This document shows, piece after piece, positions 1 to 8,818 of a DNA stretch of 64,000 bases. The notes under the pieces are model-generated. The model was not told the DNA's origin and ran no database searches. It saw nothing but the letters and a program-made list of their open reading frames with translations. Made by a program: the position numbers and the translations under genes. Source of the stretch: Rhodanobacter ginsengisoli. GTDB lineage: Bacteria > Pseudomonadota > Gammaproteobacteria > Xanthomonadales > Rhodanobacteraceae. Numbering within the stretch: the first letter of the stretch is position 1; the number at the start of each line of letters is the position of its first letter. Where the stretch lies: assembly GCF_042657065.1 (NCBI RefSeq), contig NZ_JBHSNF010000005.1, positions 165,666-229,665 on the forward strand, read 5' to 3'.

Positions 1-2
1 CG

Positions 3-173
3 GCGACCTCGTTCGCCACCCCGGTCGGCTACCCCACCAACACCATGGTCTATTACGCCGGCGGCTACCGTTTCACCGATTTCATGAAGGTGGGTATCCC
101 GTTGATCCTGATGTTCTGCGCGCTGTCGATGTGGCTGATCCCGCATTTCTGGCCGTTCCATCCGCTTCAATAA
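3..173 (+). CDS. SLC13-type permease, C-terminal fragment
   Basis: This is the 3' end of a gene that begins before the window; 56 residues and a TAA stop are visible. The fragment contains TPVGYPTNTMVYYAGGYRF, which resembles the conserved C-terminal substrate/sodium-binding segment of DASS/SLC13 transporters. It is followed by one hydrophobic helix (IPLILMFCALSMWLI) that ends near the C-terminus. By family it would be an inner-membrane, sodium-coupled carrier of di/tricarboxylates, sulfate or similar anions, but the substrate cannot be read from this piece. The start, the other helices and any TrkA-C domains lie outside the window. Confidence 0.75.
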   Translation, partial: ATSFATPVGYPTNTMVYYAGGYRFTDFMKVGIPLILMFCALSMWLIPHFWPFHPLQ

Positions 174-197
174 GGCAATGCGCTCCTTGCGTTTGCT

Positions 198-380
198 CCC
201 TCTCCCCTGCGGGGAGACGACTGCATGGATGCAGGAGGTAGAGCAATGCAGGGAGCGATTGCCGAGGGTTGGGGTGAGGGGGACAATCTTGCACGGAAGC
301 TGCACCGGAGCGGGCTTTGTTCGGCCTTCCCGCGAGCACCCGCCCTCACCTCAATCCTCTCCCGCAAGCGGGAGAGGAGG
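198..380. repeat. REP-like inverted pair in a 290-base non-coding gap
   Basis: The gap between the permease stop (173) and the WYL gene stop (464) carries two related GC-rich units in opposite orientation. Unit 1 (about 198-280) starts with a CTCCCC/GGGGAG palindrome and ends with a GGGTTGGGGTGAGGG tract. Unit 2 (about 339-378) has the complementary order, CCCTCACCTCAATCC followed by the palindrome CTCTCCCGC-AA-GCGGGAGAG. This is the arrangement of REP/BIME elements that are common between genes in Xanthomonadales. The gap is a plausible place for transcription from the permease to end. I see no gene in it. Confidence 0.65.
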
Positions 381-463
381 CGAACGTGCCAAGCGGGTTC
401 GTGCCTTCGTGCATCACCGCCTCGGGAACACTGCGGCACAGATGGACATATCCAGTTTTGCTG

Positions 464-1435
464 TCAGGCGTAGCCGCCCAGGGCCAGTTGCAGCAGGATC
501 TTCATTTCCTCGCGCAGCGACAACGGTGCCACCACCTCGGCATCCGGGCCGTACTTGAGTACGTCCATCAGCAGCTCCTTCGAATTGGAGTACGGCACCT
601 TCAGCTCGTAGCGGCCGTCCGGCAGCCACTCGCCCTTCTGCTGCGAATGCCAGTGTTCGTCGGCCACCCAGCGGGCCGCGTGCGCGGAAAAGCGCAGGGT
701 CGCCCACGCCTTCGGCTTGCCGGCGAAGATGCCGTAGCTGGAGGTGAGCAGGTCGTTGAGGTCGGCATCCGGGACATCGATGGCGGCGGCATCCAGTGCA
801 CCCGCCTCGACGATGCGGTCGACAGCGAAGCTGCGCAGTGCCTCGCGGTCGTGATCCCAGACGTCGAGGTACCAGTTGTCGCGGTAATGCGTCAGTCGTT
901 GCGGTGACACGGTGCGGCGGCTGTCGGCATTGGTGGTGCGCGCGCGGTAGCGGAAGCGCAGCTGCTTGCGCTCGAGCACCGCGCCGGCGACGATGCGAAA
1001 CACCTGCTGGTCGAGCTTGCGCTCGCCCCACGGGATCACCCGGATGCGCTCGATCGGCAAGGCCTTGCCGCTGTCGTGATGCGACAGCAGGCCCTCGATG
1101 CGCGCCTTGAACGGCGCCAGTGCGCCGGCCAGCACGCCGGGGCCGGAGCGGCTGATCAGCTCGTTCAGGGCCAGCAGCGAGGCCAGTTCGTCCGAGGTCA
1201 GCCACAGCCCGGGCAGCTCGAACTTCTCGCCTTCGCCGAGCTCGTAGCGGAACGCGGCCTGGTCGGTGCCCGCACTCTCGATCGGCGCGCCGAGCGCGTC
1301 GCGCAGGAACGCCACGTCGCGGTACAGCGTGGCACGCGAGCATTCCAGTTCACCGAGCAGGCGCGACAACGGAATCGGGTAATGCGCCGACTTCAGCAGG
1401 CGGTGCAGGCTCAATATGCGTTCGTAGCGATCCAT
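464..1435 (-). CDS. WYL-domain transcriptional regulator (YafY-like)
   Basis: A 323-residue DNA-binding regulator. Residues about 1-60 form an HTH_11/DeoR-like winged helix (RYERILSLHRLL, then CSRATLYRDVAFLR as recognition region). A WYL domain follows at about 130-220, with NWYLDVWD near residue 188, and then a WCX-type C-terminal extension. WYL proteins of this layout are usually local repressors or activators that sense a ligand or nucleic acid through the WYL domain; the target here is unknown. I start at ATG 1435 (MDRYERIL) because family members begin right at the HTH; an in-frame upstream extension to 1498 is arginine-rich and looks non-coding. It is divergent from the DUF481 gene, with about 200 bases between them. 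Confidence 0.85.
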   Translation of the reverse strand: MDRYERILSLHRLLKSAHYPIPLSRLLGELECSRATLYRDVAFLRDALGAPIESAGTDQAAFRYELGEGEKFELPGLWLTSDELASLLALNELISRSGPGVLAGALAPFKARIEGLLSHHDSGKALPIERIRVIPWGERKLDQQVFRIVAGAVLERKQLRFRYRARTTNADSRRTVSPQRLTHYRDNWYLDVWDHDREALRSFAVDRIVEAGALDAAAIDVPDADLNDLLTSSYGIFAGKPKAWATLRFSAHAARWVADEHWHSQQKGEWLPDGRYELKVPYSNSKELLMDVLKYGPDAEVVAPLSLREEMKILLQLALGGYA

Positions 1436-1634
1436 GGTGTCGTCGGCATAAGGTGGGAGGGCGCCGTGTAGCATGGCGGCGGCCCGGGACCGCCGCAAGT
1501 CGTCGTCGATTCGCGGTGCACGGCGCCCGCACCGGCCAGTTGGAACCGTGGGGCTGACGGGGCGGTCAGAGCCTGTTGTTCATTGCAAGTTCAATCCGTC
1601 CCGTTAAGGTGAGCGGCTTACTAATGTTTAACAA

Positions 1635-2474
1635 ATGGATCGCCGGATGAAGAAGACCCTGCTCGCCAGCCTGTTGCTGGCCACGATTGCCAGCTCCGCC
1701 GTGTACGCCCAGGATGCCGCGCCCGACGCGGCGAGTGCCGATTCGGCCGCCAGCCATGGTGGCTGGAGTGGTTCCGGTGAATTCGGTTTCGCCTCGTCCA
1801 CCGGCAATTCGCGCTCGGAGAACGTCAATGCCAAGCTCGGCCTGAACCAGGAAAACGAGCAGTGGAAGAACAGCTTCTTCCTCGACGGCTTGCGTTCGAA
1901 GAGCCAGCAGAAGGTGGTCGATGCGGCCGGCAACACGATCAAGCAGTTCAACACCACGGCAAACCGCTACGACGGCGGTGCCTCGGTCGGCTACAAGCTC
2001 GATACGCGCAGCTACATCGTCGGCGCGGCGCGTTACGAGCACGACGACTTCGGCGCCAACCTGTGGCAGGGCATCGTCTCGCTCGGCTACGGTTATATCG
2101 CGCTGAAGGACGATCGCAACGAGCTGTCGTTCGAAATCGGCCCGGGTTACAAGCGTTACCGGCCGGCCGATATCGACATGGTGATCAACGGCGTCAGCGT
2201 GCCGCAGCGGCAGGCGACCCAGGGCGAGATGGTGGCCCGTGGTCTGGTCAACTACAAGTACAAGCTCACCAGCAACACCTCGTTCGAGAACACCCTGCTG
2301 ATGGAAGCGGGCTCGAAGAACACCTACCTGCAGAATGACGCCGGTCTGGCGGTCAGCATGACGCGCAAGCTGGCGCTGAAGGTCGGTTTCCAGGTGCGGC
2401 ACAACAGCGACGTGCTGGCGGGCACCCGGAAGACCGACACGCTGACCACGACCAATCTGGTCTACAGCTTCTGA
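1635..2474 (+). CDS. DUF481 family outer-membrane protein (YdiY-like)
   Basis: A 279-residue exported protein. An N-terminal signal peptide with a lysine-containing n-region, a Leu/Ala core and a probable cleavage after VYA is followed by about 250 residues of alternating polar/aromatic beta-strand sequence. The protein ends in a terminal aromatic residue (LVYSF), the usual signature for Bam-dependent outer-membrane insertion. Length and composition fit DUF481 proteins, annotated as salt-induced outer-membrane proteins; their function is not established. A second ATG at 1647 (MKKTLLAS) is an equally good start and gives a more classical signal peptide; neither has a clear Shine-Dalgarno. A strong hairpin follows the stop. 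Confidence 0.82.
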   Translation: MDRRMKKTLLASLLLATIASSAVYAQDAAPDAASADSAASHGGWSGSGEFGFASSTGNSRSENVNAKLGLNQENEQWKNSFFLDGLRSKSQQKVVDAAGNTIKQFNTTANRYDGGASVGYKLDTRSYIVGAARYEHDDFGANLWQGIVSLGYGYIALKDDRNELSFEIGPGYKRYRPADIDMVINGVSVPQRQATQGEMVARGLVNYKYKLTSNTSFENTLLMEAGSKNTYLQNDAGLAVSMTRKLALKVGFQVRHNSDVLAGTRKTDTLTTTNLVYSF

Positions 2475-2496
2475 GCCGGGCGCTCATGCCCGAGCG

Positions 2497-2533
2497 AAAC
2501 GGCCCCGTCGCGTCAGCGGCGGGGCCGTTTTTC
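2497..2533. terminator. Intrinsic terminator between convergent DUF481 gene and hemC
   Basis: AACGGCCCCG (2498-2507) pairs with CGGGGCCGTT (2520-2529), a 10-bp GC-rich stem with a 12-base loop followed by five T residues on the plus strand. It lies 23 bases after the DUF481 stop. The preceding A residues are too few to make it clearly bidirectional, but it may also slow leftward transcription leaving hemC. Confidence 0.85.
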
Positions 2534-2578
2534 AGATGGCACTCGAGGCTCGAGCCCGCAGACGGCCGCCGGTTTCCG

Positions 2579-3496
2579 TCAAAATCCGAGTAATTCGCCC
2601 GCACCCTGCGCCAGCAGCGCCGCCGCGACCTGCCGGCCCAGTGCCAGGGCCTGGTCGGTATCGCTGCTGGCGTGTGCATGCAGCAACCGGCCGTTGGCCA
2701 CGTCGCCGACCATGCCGCGCAGGTGCAGGCCGTGCTCGCCCAGCACGCACCAGGCGCCGACCGGCACCGTGCAGCTGCCGCCGAGCGCCTGGTTCATGGC
2801 GCGCTCGGCGCTGACCATGAGCCGCGTATCGGCATCGTCCAGCGCGGCCAGCAGGGCCGCGACGCCCGGCTGGTCGTCGCGCGCCTCGATCGCGATCGCC
2901 GCCTGGCCCGGTGCGGGCAGCCAGTCCGGGGCGGCCAGCCGGGCGCGGATGCGCGAGGCCAGGCCCAGCCGTTCCAGTCCCGCACAGGCCAGCACGATCG
3001 CGTCATAGCCGCCGGCATCGAGTTTGCCCAGGCGGGTGCCGACGTTGCCGCGCAGGTCGAGCAGTTGCAGATCCGGTCGCCAGGCGCGCAATTGCGCCTG
3101 CCGCCGCAGCGAGGAGGTGCCGACCCGCGCACCCAGCGGCAGCGCCGCCAGATCGGCATGGTCGTTGCTCACGAAGGCATCGGCCGCGTCGGCCCGCGGC
3201 AGGATCGCCGGCAGCGTGAAACCGGGCTCGAGTTGCACCGGCACGTCCTTCAGCGAATGCACGGCCAGATCGGCACGGCCTTCCAGCATCGCCACCTCGA
3301 GTTCCTTCAGGAACAGGCCCTTGCCGCCGATCGAGGCCAGCGGCTGGTCGAGAATCTCGTCGCCGCGGGTGCTCATCGGCACCAGTTCCACCGTCAATCC
3401 CGGATGCGCCGCACGCAGCAGGGCCGCCACATGCTCAGCCTGCCATAACGCGAGCGCGCTCTTGCGGGTGGCGATACGCAGGGTGGAAGGGTTCAT
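2579..3496 (-). CDS. hemC: Hydroxymethylbilane synthase (porphobilinogen deaminase)
   Basis: A 305-residue cytosolic enzyme that joins four porphobilinogen molecules into hydroxymethylbilane in tetrapyrrole (heme) synthesis. The N-terminus RIATRKSALALWQAEHV, the GGKGLFLKELE segment and the VHSLKDVP motif are diagnostic. The dipyrromethane-cofactor cysteine lies in GGSCTVPVG at about residue 242, the same position as in E. coli HemC. The ATG at 3496 has GGAG 7-10 bases upstream. No hemD follows downstream; hemC stands alone here, convergent with the DUF481 gene and divergent from the Bax-inhibitor-like gene. Confidence 0.97.
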   Translation of the reverse strand: MNPSTLRIATRKSALALWQAEHVAALLRAAHPGLTVELVPMSTRGDEILDQPLASIGGKGLFLKELEVAMLEGRADLAVHSLKDVPVQLEPGFTLPAILPRADAADAFVSNDHADLAALPLGARVGTSSLRRQAQLRAWRPDLQLLDLRGNVGTRLGKLDAGGYDAIVLACAGLERLGLASRIRARLAAPDWLPAPGQAAIAIEARDDQPGVAALLAALDDADTRLMVSAERAMNQALGGSCTVPVGAWCVLGEHGLHLRGMVGDVANGRLLHAHASSDTDQALALGRQVAAALLAQGAGELLGF

Positions 3497-3631
3497 CGGA
3501 ACTCCGCGACATTCGGCAAGGTCGTATTGTCGCGTAGTTTGCGCACGTCAGCGCAGCGGCGTATCGGCGCAGGCCGGCGGCCACCTCGCCGCCGGCAAGG
3601 TACGATGACCGGCATCTCACGGGAGTACATC

Positions 3632-4387
3632 ATGCAAAGCGGCAACCCGGCACTCAACAAGAACACCTTCCTCGACGCCGCCAGCGGTGCGCTCGCATCG
3701 CACGGCGACGAGGTGATGACCCTCAACGGCACGGTCAACAAGACCGGCCTGCTGCTGGTCCTGGTCCTGATCGGCGCGACATACAGCTGGAGCCAGTTCG
3801 CCGGTCCGGCGAGCCTGCCGGCAATGTTGCCGCTGATGCTCGGCGGCGCCATCGGCGGGCTGATCCTCGCCCTCATCACCGTCTTCAAGAAAACCTGGGC
3901 CCCGGTCACCGCACCGCTGTACGCGCTGGTGGAGGGCGTCTTCATCGGTGCGATCTCGGCGATGTTCGAGATGCGCTACCCCGGCATCGTGATGCAGGCG
4001 GTCGGCCTCACATTCGGCGTGGCGGCCGCCCTGCTGCTGGCCTATCGCAGCGGGCTGATCCGCGCCACCGAGAAATTCAAGCTGGGCGTGGTCGCCGCTA
4101 CCGGCGGCGTGTTCCTGCTGTACATGGCCAACATGGTGATGGGTTTCTTCGGCCACTCGATGGGCTTCATCAACGGCAGCAGCGGCCTGGGCATCGCCTT
4201 CAGCGCGGTGGTGGTGGTGATCGCCGCGCTCAACCTGATCCTCGATTTCGACATGATCGAATCCGGCGTCAACGTCCGCGCGCCGAAGTACATGGAGTGG
4301 TACGGCGCGTTCGCGCTGGTGGTCACCCTGGTCTGGCTGTACCTGGAACTGCTGCGCCTGCTGTCGAAGCTGCAGTCGCGCAACTAG
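3632..4387 (+). CDS. Bax inhibitor-1/YccA (TMBIM) family membrane protein
   Basis: A 251-residue inner-membrane protein with about seven hydrophobic helices. The first follows a soluble N-terminal stretch of about 40 residues that includes GNPALNKNTF and MTLNGTVNKT, the typical start of the YccA-like branch. Asp-rich residues near the last helices (LILDFDMIESG) match the acidic pair conserved in the family and implicated in pH-gated ion leak in BsYetJ-type proteins. Function in gammaproteobacteria is poorly defined; YccA interacts with the FtsH protease in E. coli. The start was placed at ATG 3632 because GGGAG lies 7-12 bases upstream; the in-frame extension to 3527 is Arg-rich. Confidence 0.88.
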   Translation: MQSGNPALNKNTFLDAASGALASHGDEVMTLNGTVNKTGLLLVLVLIGATYSWSQFAGPASLPAMLPLMLGGAIGGLILALITVFKKTWAPVTAPLYALVEGVFIGAISAMFEMRYPGIVMQAVGLTFGVAAALLLAYRSGLIRATEKFKLGVVAATGGVFLLYMANMVMGFFGHSMGFINGSSGLGIAFSAVVVVIAALNLILDFDMIESGVNVRAPKYMEWYGAFALVVTLVWLYLELLRLLSKLQSRN

Positions 4388-4422
4388 GCTGCCGCGCCCC
4401 TGCGGGCGCTCCTGGCACAGAT

Positions 4423-4456
4423 ACACAAAAGGCGCGGTCACCCGCGCCTTTTGTGT
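4423..4456. terminator. Bidirectional intrinsic terminator
   Basis: A perfect 15-bp stem (4423-4437 with 4442-4456) around the tetraloop TCAC. The arms begin ACACAAAA and end TTTTGTGT, so each strand has A-rich sequence before and T-rich sequence after the GC core (GGCGCGG). It sits between the convergent Bax-inhibitor-like gene (ends 4387) and RND pump gene (ends 4496), and can end transcription from both sides. Confidence 0.92.
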
Positions 4457-4495
4457 GTCTTGCGGACCCTCGATGCCGCCTGGGCGGCAGGGCCA

Positions 4496-7400
4496 TCAGG
4501 CCTCCGGGAGCGGGTCCTCGTGCAGCAGCTTCTGCTCGTCCGAGCGCGCCTCGCCGTGATGATCGGTGGACAGCAACAGGTAGAACGCGGGCACCACGAA
4601 CAGGGTGAAGATGGTGCCGATCGCCAGGCCGGTGGAAATCACCAGGCCCATGTTGAAGCGGCCCGCCGCGCCGGCGCCGGAGGCGATCACCAGCGGCAGC
4701 ACGCCCAGCACCATCGCCGCCGTGGTCATCAGGATCGGCCGCAGGCGCACCGCCGCGGCGTGTTCGATCGCCTCGCGCTTGCTCATGCCGGCCAGTTGCG
4801 ACTGGTTGGCGAATTGCACGATCAGGATGCCGTGCTTGCTGATCAGGCCCATCAGGGTCACCAGGCCCACCTCGGTGTAGATGTTGAGGCTGGTGAACAG
4901 GTTGACGAAGATCAGCGCGCCGAACAGCGCCAGCGGCACCGAGACCAGGATCACGATCGGATCGCGCAGGCTGTTGAACTGCGCGGCCAGCGCCAGGAAC
5001 ACGATGATCACGGCGAACAGCAAGGTGGCGGCGAAACCGCCGGACTCCTGCGTGAACTGGCGCGACTGGCCGGCGTAGTCGACGTTGTAGCCGGTCGGCG
5101 CGACCTGATGCACCAGATCGCGCAGGTAGGCGAGCGCCTCACCCTGCGACAGGCCGGATACGCCGGAGATCGTCGCCGAGTTGAGCTGCTGGAAGCGGTT
5201 CAGCGAGCGCGGCACGACCTGGTTGGTGATCTTCGCCACCGTCGCGGCCGGGATCACCGAGCCGTCGGGCACGCGGATGTAGTAGTCCAGCACCTGCTTC
5301 GGGTTGAGCCGGTCGACCTGCAGCACCTGCGGGATCACCCGGTAGGAGCGGCCGGAGATCGAGAAGTAGTTGACGTAGCCGCCGCCCAGCGCCGAACCGA
5401 GTGCGGACCCGACATCCTGCTGGGTCAGTCCCAGCGTGGTGATCATGTCGCGATCGAGGCTGACCGTGCTCTGCGGCTTGTCCACCTTGAGGTCGGAGTC
5501 GATGAAGTAGAACTTGCCGCTGGCCTGCGCCTTCTGCAGCACCTGCGACGCCACCTCGTTGAGGTTCTGGAACGGCTCGGTGGTGGTGATCACCACCTGG
5601 ATCGGCAGGCCCGAGGCACCCGGCAGCGGCGGGAACTGGAACGCCGCCACTCGTCCGCCGGCGATGCCGTTCCACTTCTGCTGCAGCACCTGCTGCAGTT
5701 CGTGGGCGCTGCGGTGGCGCTGATCCCACGGCTTGAACAGCACGCCGCCGATGCCCTGGTTGACGGTGGGTACGCCGGTCAGCTGGAACATCTGCTGGTA
5801 TTCCGGCAAGTCCCTGGAGAGGTCGAACATCTCCGTCGCGTAGACGTTCATCTGCTGCGCGGTCGCGTTCGGTGCTCCCACGATCTGGCCGACCACGATG
5901 CCCTGGTCCTCTTCCGGGGCCAGTTCGGATTTCGAGGTCATGCCCAGCGCGAAGGTCGCCAGCAGCAGCAGCCCGGCCATCACGATGACCACCGACGAGG
6001 TCGACAGCGTGTTGTGCAGCATCCGCTGGTAGCCGCGGTGCAGGCGATCGAACTGGCGGTCGATGAACTGCACGAAGCGGCCGCTTTCCTGCTCGCTGCG
6101 GAAGAACTTCGCGGCCATCATCGGCGACAGGGTCAGGGCGATCACCGCCGACACGGTCACCGCGCCGGCCAGGGTGAACGCGAACTCGGTGAACAACGCA
6201 CCGGTGAGGCCCTTCTGGAAACCGATCGGCACGTAGACCGCGATCAGCACCACGGTCATCGCCAGGATCGGCCCGCCCAACTCGCGCGCGGCCAGCAGGG
6301 CGGCCTGCAGCGGGGTCTTGCCCTCCTCCTTCATGTGCCGGTCGACGTTCTCGACCACGATGATCGCGTCGTCCACCACCAGGCCGATCGCCAGCACCAG
6401 CGCCAGCAGGGTCAGCAGGTTGATCGAATAGCCCAGCGCCAGCATCACGAAGAAGGTGCCGATCAGCGACAGCGGCATCGCGATCACCGGGATGATCACC
6501 GCACGCAGGCTGCCCAGGAACAGGAAGATCACCAGCGTGACGATCAGCAACGCCTCGGCCAGGGTCTTGACCACCTCGGTGATCGAGCTGTTCACGAACT
6601 CGGTGCCGTCGTAGACGATTTTCCCGGTCAGCCCGCTGGGCAGCTGGGCCTGGATGTCGGGGAACGCTGCGCGCACACGCTTGGCCACGTCGAGCACGTT
6701 CGCGTCGGGCGCGACCTTGATGCCGATGAACACCGAGCGCTTGCCGCTGAAGGCCACGTTGAAGTCATAGTTCTCCGAGCCCAGCGACACGGTGGCCACG
6801 TCCTGCAGGCGCACGATCGCCCCGTTGACCTGCTTGATCGCCAGCTGCTTGAACTCCTCCACCGAGTGCAGGTTGCTGTCGGCGGTCAGGTCGACGGTCA
6901 CCGCCTGGCCCTTGCTGGAGCCGACCGCGGCCAGGTAGTTGTTCGAGGCCAGCGCCGCGTTCACGTCACTGGCGGTGATGCCGTGCGCCGCCATCCTGGC
7001 CGGGTCGAGCCAGGCGCGCAGGGCGAACTGGCGTGCACCCAGCAGCTCGGCGGTCTGCACGCCGTCGATCGAATCGAGCTTGGGCTTGACCACCCGCGCG
7101 AGGTAGTCGGTGATGTTGTTGCTGGGCAGCACATCGCTGTAGAAGCCCATGTACATCGCGTCGATCGTCTCGCCGGTCTGCACGTTCAGCACCGGCTGCT
7201 GCGCCTGCGGCGGCAGCTGGTTCTTCACCGAATTCACCTGGGTGGTGATCTCGGTGAGCGCGCGGTTGGCGTCGTAGTTCAGGCGCAGGGTGGCAGTGAT
7301 GGTGGACTCGCCCTGCACGCTGCTGGAAGACAGGTAGTCGATGCCCTGCGCCTGCGAGATCGCCTGCTCCAGCGGCTGGGTGATGAAGCCGGCCATGGTC

Positions 7401-7570
7401 TGCGCATCGGCGCCGTAGTAGGCGGTGCTGACGGTGACCGTGGCGTTCTCGGTCTTCGGGTACTGGCGCACCGTCAGGCTGCTGACCGCACGCACACCGA
7501 GCACCAGGATCAGCAGACTGACGACGATCGCCAGCACCGGCTTTTTGATGAACAGGTCGGTGAAATTCAT
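4496..7570 (-). CDS. RND (HAE1 family) multidrug efflux pump subunit
   Basis: A 1024-residue inner-membrane proton-driven pump of the AcrB/MexB superfamily. The N-terminus MNFTDLFIKKPVLAIVVS is the usual first helix entry, and large periplasmic porter/docking loops lie between helices 1-2 and 7-8. The proton-relay pair is present in helix 4 as GLVVDDAIIVVEN near residue 400. The C-terminus is rich in acidic and basic residues after the last helix. The sequence resembles the MexK-like branch more than AcrB, but the substrate range cannot be read from it. The start is 5 bases after the adaptor stop, so the two are co-transcribed, and an AGGA in the end of the adaptor gene can serve as ribosome site. 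It is the last gene of the operon. Confidence 0.95.
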   Translation of the reverse strand: MNFTDLFIKKPVLAIVVSLLILVLGVRAVSSLTVRQYPKTENATVTVSTAYYGADAQTMAGFITQPLEQAISQAQGIDYLSSSSVQGESTITATLRLNYDANRALTEITTQVNSVKNQLPPQAQQPVLNVQTGETIDAMYMGFYSDVLPSNNITDYLARVVKPKLDSIDGVQTAELLGARQFALRAWLDPARMAAHGITASDVNAALASNNYLAAVGSSKGQAVTVDLTADSNLHSVEEFKQLAIKQVNGAIVRLQDVATVSLGSENYDFNVAFSGKRSVFIGIKVAPDANVLDVAKRVRAAFPDIQAQLPSGLTGKIVYDGTEFVNSSITEVVKTLAEALLIVTLVIFLFLGSLRAVIIPVIAMPLSLIGTFFVMLALGYSINLLTLLALVLAIGLVVDDAIIVVENVDRHMKEEGKTPLQAALLAARELGGPILAMTVVLIAVYVPIGFQKGLTGALFTEFAFTLAGAVTVSAVIALTLSPMMAAKFFRSEQESGRFVQFIDRQFDRLHRGYQRMLHNTLSTSSVVIVMAGLLLLATFALGMTSKSELAPEEDQGIVVGQIVGAPNATAQQMNVYATEMFDLSRDLPEYQQMFQLTGVPTVNQGIGGVLFKPWDQRHRSAHELQQVLQQKWNGIAGGRVAAFQFPPLPGASGLPIQVVITTTEPFQNLNEVASQVLQKAQASGKFYFIDSDLKVDKPQSTVSLDRDMITTLGLTQQDVGSALGSALGGGYVNYFSISGRSYRVIPQVLQVDRLNPKQVLDYYIRVPDGSVIPAATVAKITNQVVPRSLNRFQQLNSATISGVSGLSQGEALAYLRDLVHQVAPTGYNVDYAGQSRQFTQESGGFAATLLFAVIIVFLALAAQFNSLRDPIVILVSVPLALFGALIFVNLFTSLNIYTEVGLVTLMGLISKHGILIVQFANQSQLAGMSKREAIEHAAAVRLRPILMTTAAMVLGVLPLVIASGAGAAGRFNMGLVISTGLAIGTIFTLFVVPAFYLLLSTDHHGEARSDEQKLLHEDPLPEA

Positions 7571-7575
7571 GGCGA

Positions 7576-8736
7576 TCAGTGTTCCTGCGGCGCGGGGTTC
7601 GCGCTGTCGGCCGGCTGCACGCGGTTGTCGATCACGATCGGCGCGTCGTTCTTCAGCTTGATCTGGCCGCTGGTGACGACCACGGTACCGGCCTTGATGC
7701 CCTTCACGATCTCCACCTGGTCACCGCGGGTCTCACCCAGGGTGACAAAGGTCTGCTTCACCGTGGCGGGCAGCGGCCGGCCCTTGTCGTCCTTGCCCTT
7801 GGACGGCTGCACCACGTACACGGTGTCGCCGTAGGGGTTGTAGACGATCGCCGCCTGCGGCAGGGTCAGCTGGCGCTGCTCGTGGCCGACGTCGACGCTG
7901 ACCTTGGCGAACATGCCCGGGGTCAGCGCCTTGTCGTGGTTCGGCACGGTGGCTTCCACCTGCACGTTGCGGGTGCCCAGATCGACCTTGGGGTTGATGG
8001 CGCTGAGCTTGCCGCTGAAGCGGCGGCCCGCATACGCGTCCAGCTTCAGATTCACCGTCTGGCCCACCTGCAACCGGCCCAGTTCGCTCTGCGGCACGTA
8101 GAAATCGACCAGCAGGGGATCGAGCTGCTGCACCGTCACGACCATCGCGCCGGCGCTGAGGTAGTCGCCGGGACTGGTGGTGATGATGCCGGCGCGGCCG
8201 GTAAACGGTGCGCGCAGCTGCTTCTTCGCGACCACCACTTTCTGCTGCGCCACCGCGGCCTGCTTGCCCTTGAGGTCGGCGGCGGCGGTGTCGTAGTCGG
8301 CCTTGCTGATCGCCTGCGCGGCGAGCTGCTTGCGCGCCCGCTCGAAGGTGAGCTGCGACAGCTGCGCCGCGGCCTCGAGCTGGTGCAGCTGGGCCACGTC
8401 GTCGCCATCGCGCATCTGCAGCAACACCTGGCCCTGCTTCACGTCCTGGCCGGATTTCAGGTTGACCGCGGTGACCAAGCCGGCGACATCCATCGCCAGG
8501 TCGGCGCCGTTCGCCGCACGCAGCGTGCCGACGGCACTCAGTGCCGGCTGCCAGGGCCGTTCGCGGGCGGTGGTGGTGCTGACCGTGGACGGCGCCGGCT
8601 GGGGCATGCTGTGGATCATGCGCATCACCAGCAGTACCTTGATGCCGACGATCAGGGCGATCAGCAGCAGTACCCCGCCGATCATCCAGAGCATGCGCTT
8701 GGTGGTGCCGGGCTTCTTGTCGACGCGCGTGGTCAT
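7576..8736 (-). CDS. RND efflux periplasmic adaptor (membrane fusion protein)
   Basis: A 386-residue HlyD/AcrA-type adaptor that links the inner-membrane pump to the outer-membrane channel. One N-terminal membrane anchor (MLWMIGGVLLLIALIVGIKV) is followed by a split biotinyl-lipoyl-like domain (GLVTAVNLKSGQDVKQGQVL and LRAPFTGRAGI) flanking an alpha-helical hairpin. Beta-barrel and membrane-proximal domains complete the protein. No lipobox cysteine is present, so it is membrane-anchored by the helix rather than by lipid. I start at ATG 8736 (MTTRVDKK), where AAGGAG lies 7-12 bases upstream; the longer in-frame extension has no such site. It is the middle gene of the operon. Confidence 0.93.
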   Translation of the reverse strand: MTTRVDKKPGTTKRMLWMIGGVLLLIALIVGIKVLLVMRMIHSMPQPAPSTVSTTTARERPWQPALSAVGTLRAANGADLAMDVAGLVTAVNLKSGQDVKQGQVLLQMRDGDDVAQLHQLEAAAQLSQLTFERARKQLAAQAISKADYDTAAADLKGKQAAVAQQKVVVAKKQLRAPFTGRAGIITTSPGDYLSAGAMVVTVQQLDPLLVDFYVPQSELGRLQVGQTVNLKLDAYAGRRFSGKLSAINPKVDLGTRNVQVEATVPNHDKALTPGMFAKVSVDVGHEQRQLTLPQAAIVYNPYGDTVYVVQPSKGKDDKGRPLPATVKQTFVTLGETRGDQVEIVKGIKAGTVVVTSGQIKLKNDAPIVIDNRVQPADSANPAPQEH

Positions 8737-8818
8737 GCGCGATCTCCTTGGGTTATGGCGATCATCCACGATCGCGAAAGTCAAAAAGCGGACATCCCGT
8801 CCGCACTCATGGATGGAG

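Noticed and set aside
4451..7834. A 1127-codon plus-strand frame opposite the RND pump
   Set aside because: Gln/His/Arg-rich shadow of the pump gene without ribosome site or recognisable fold.
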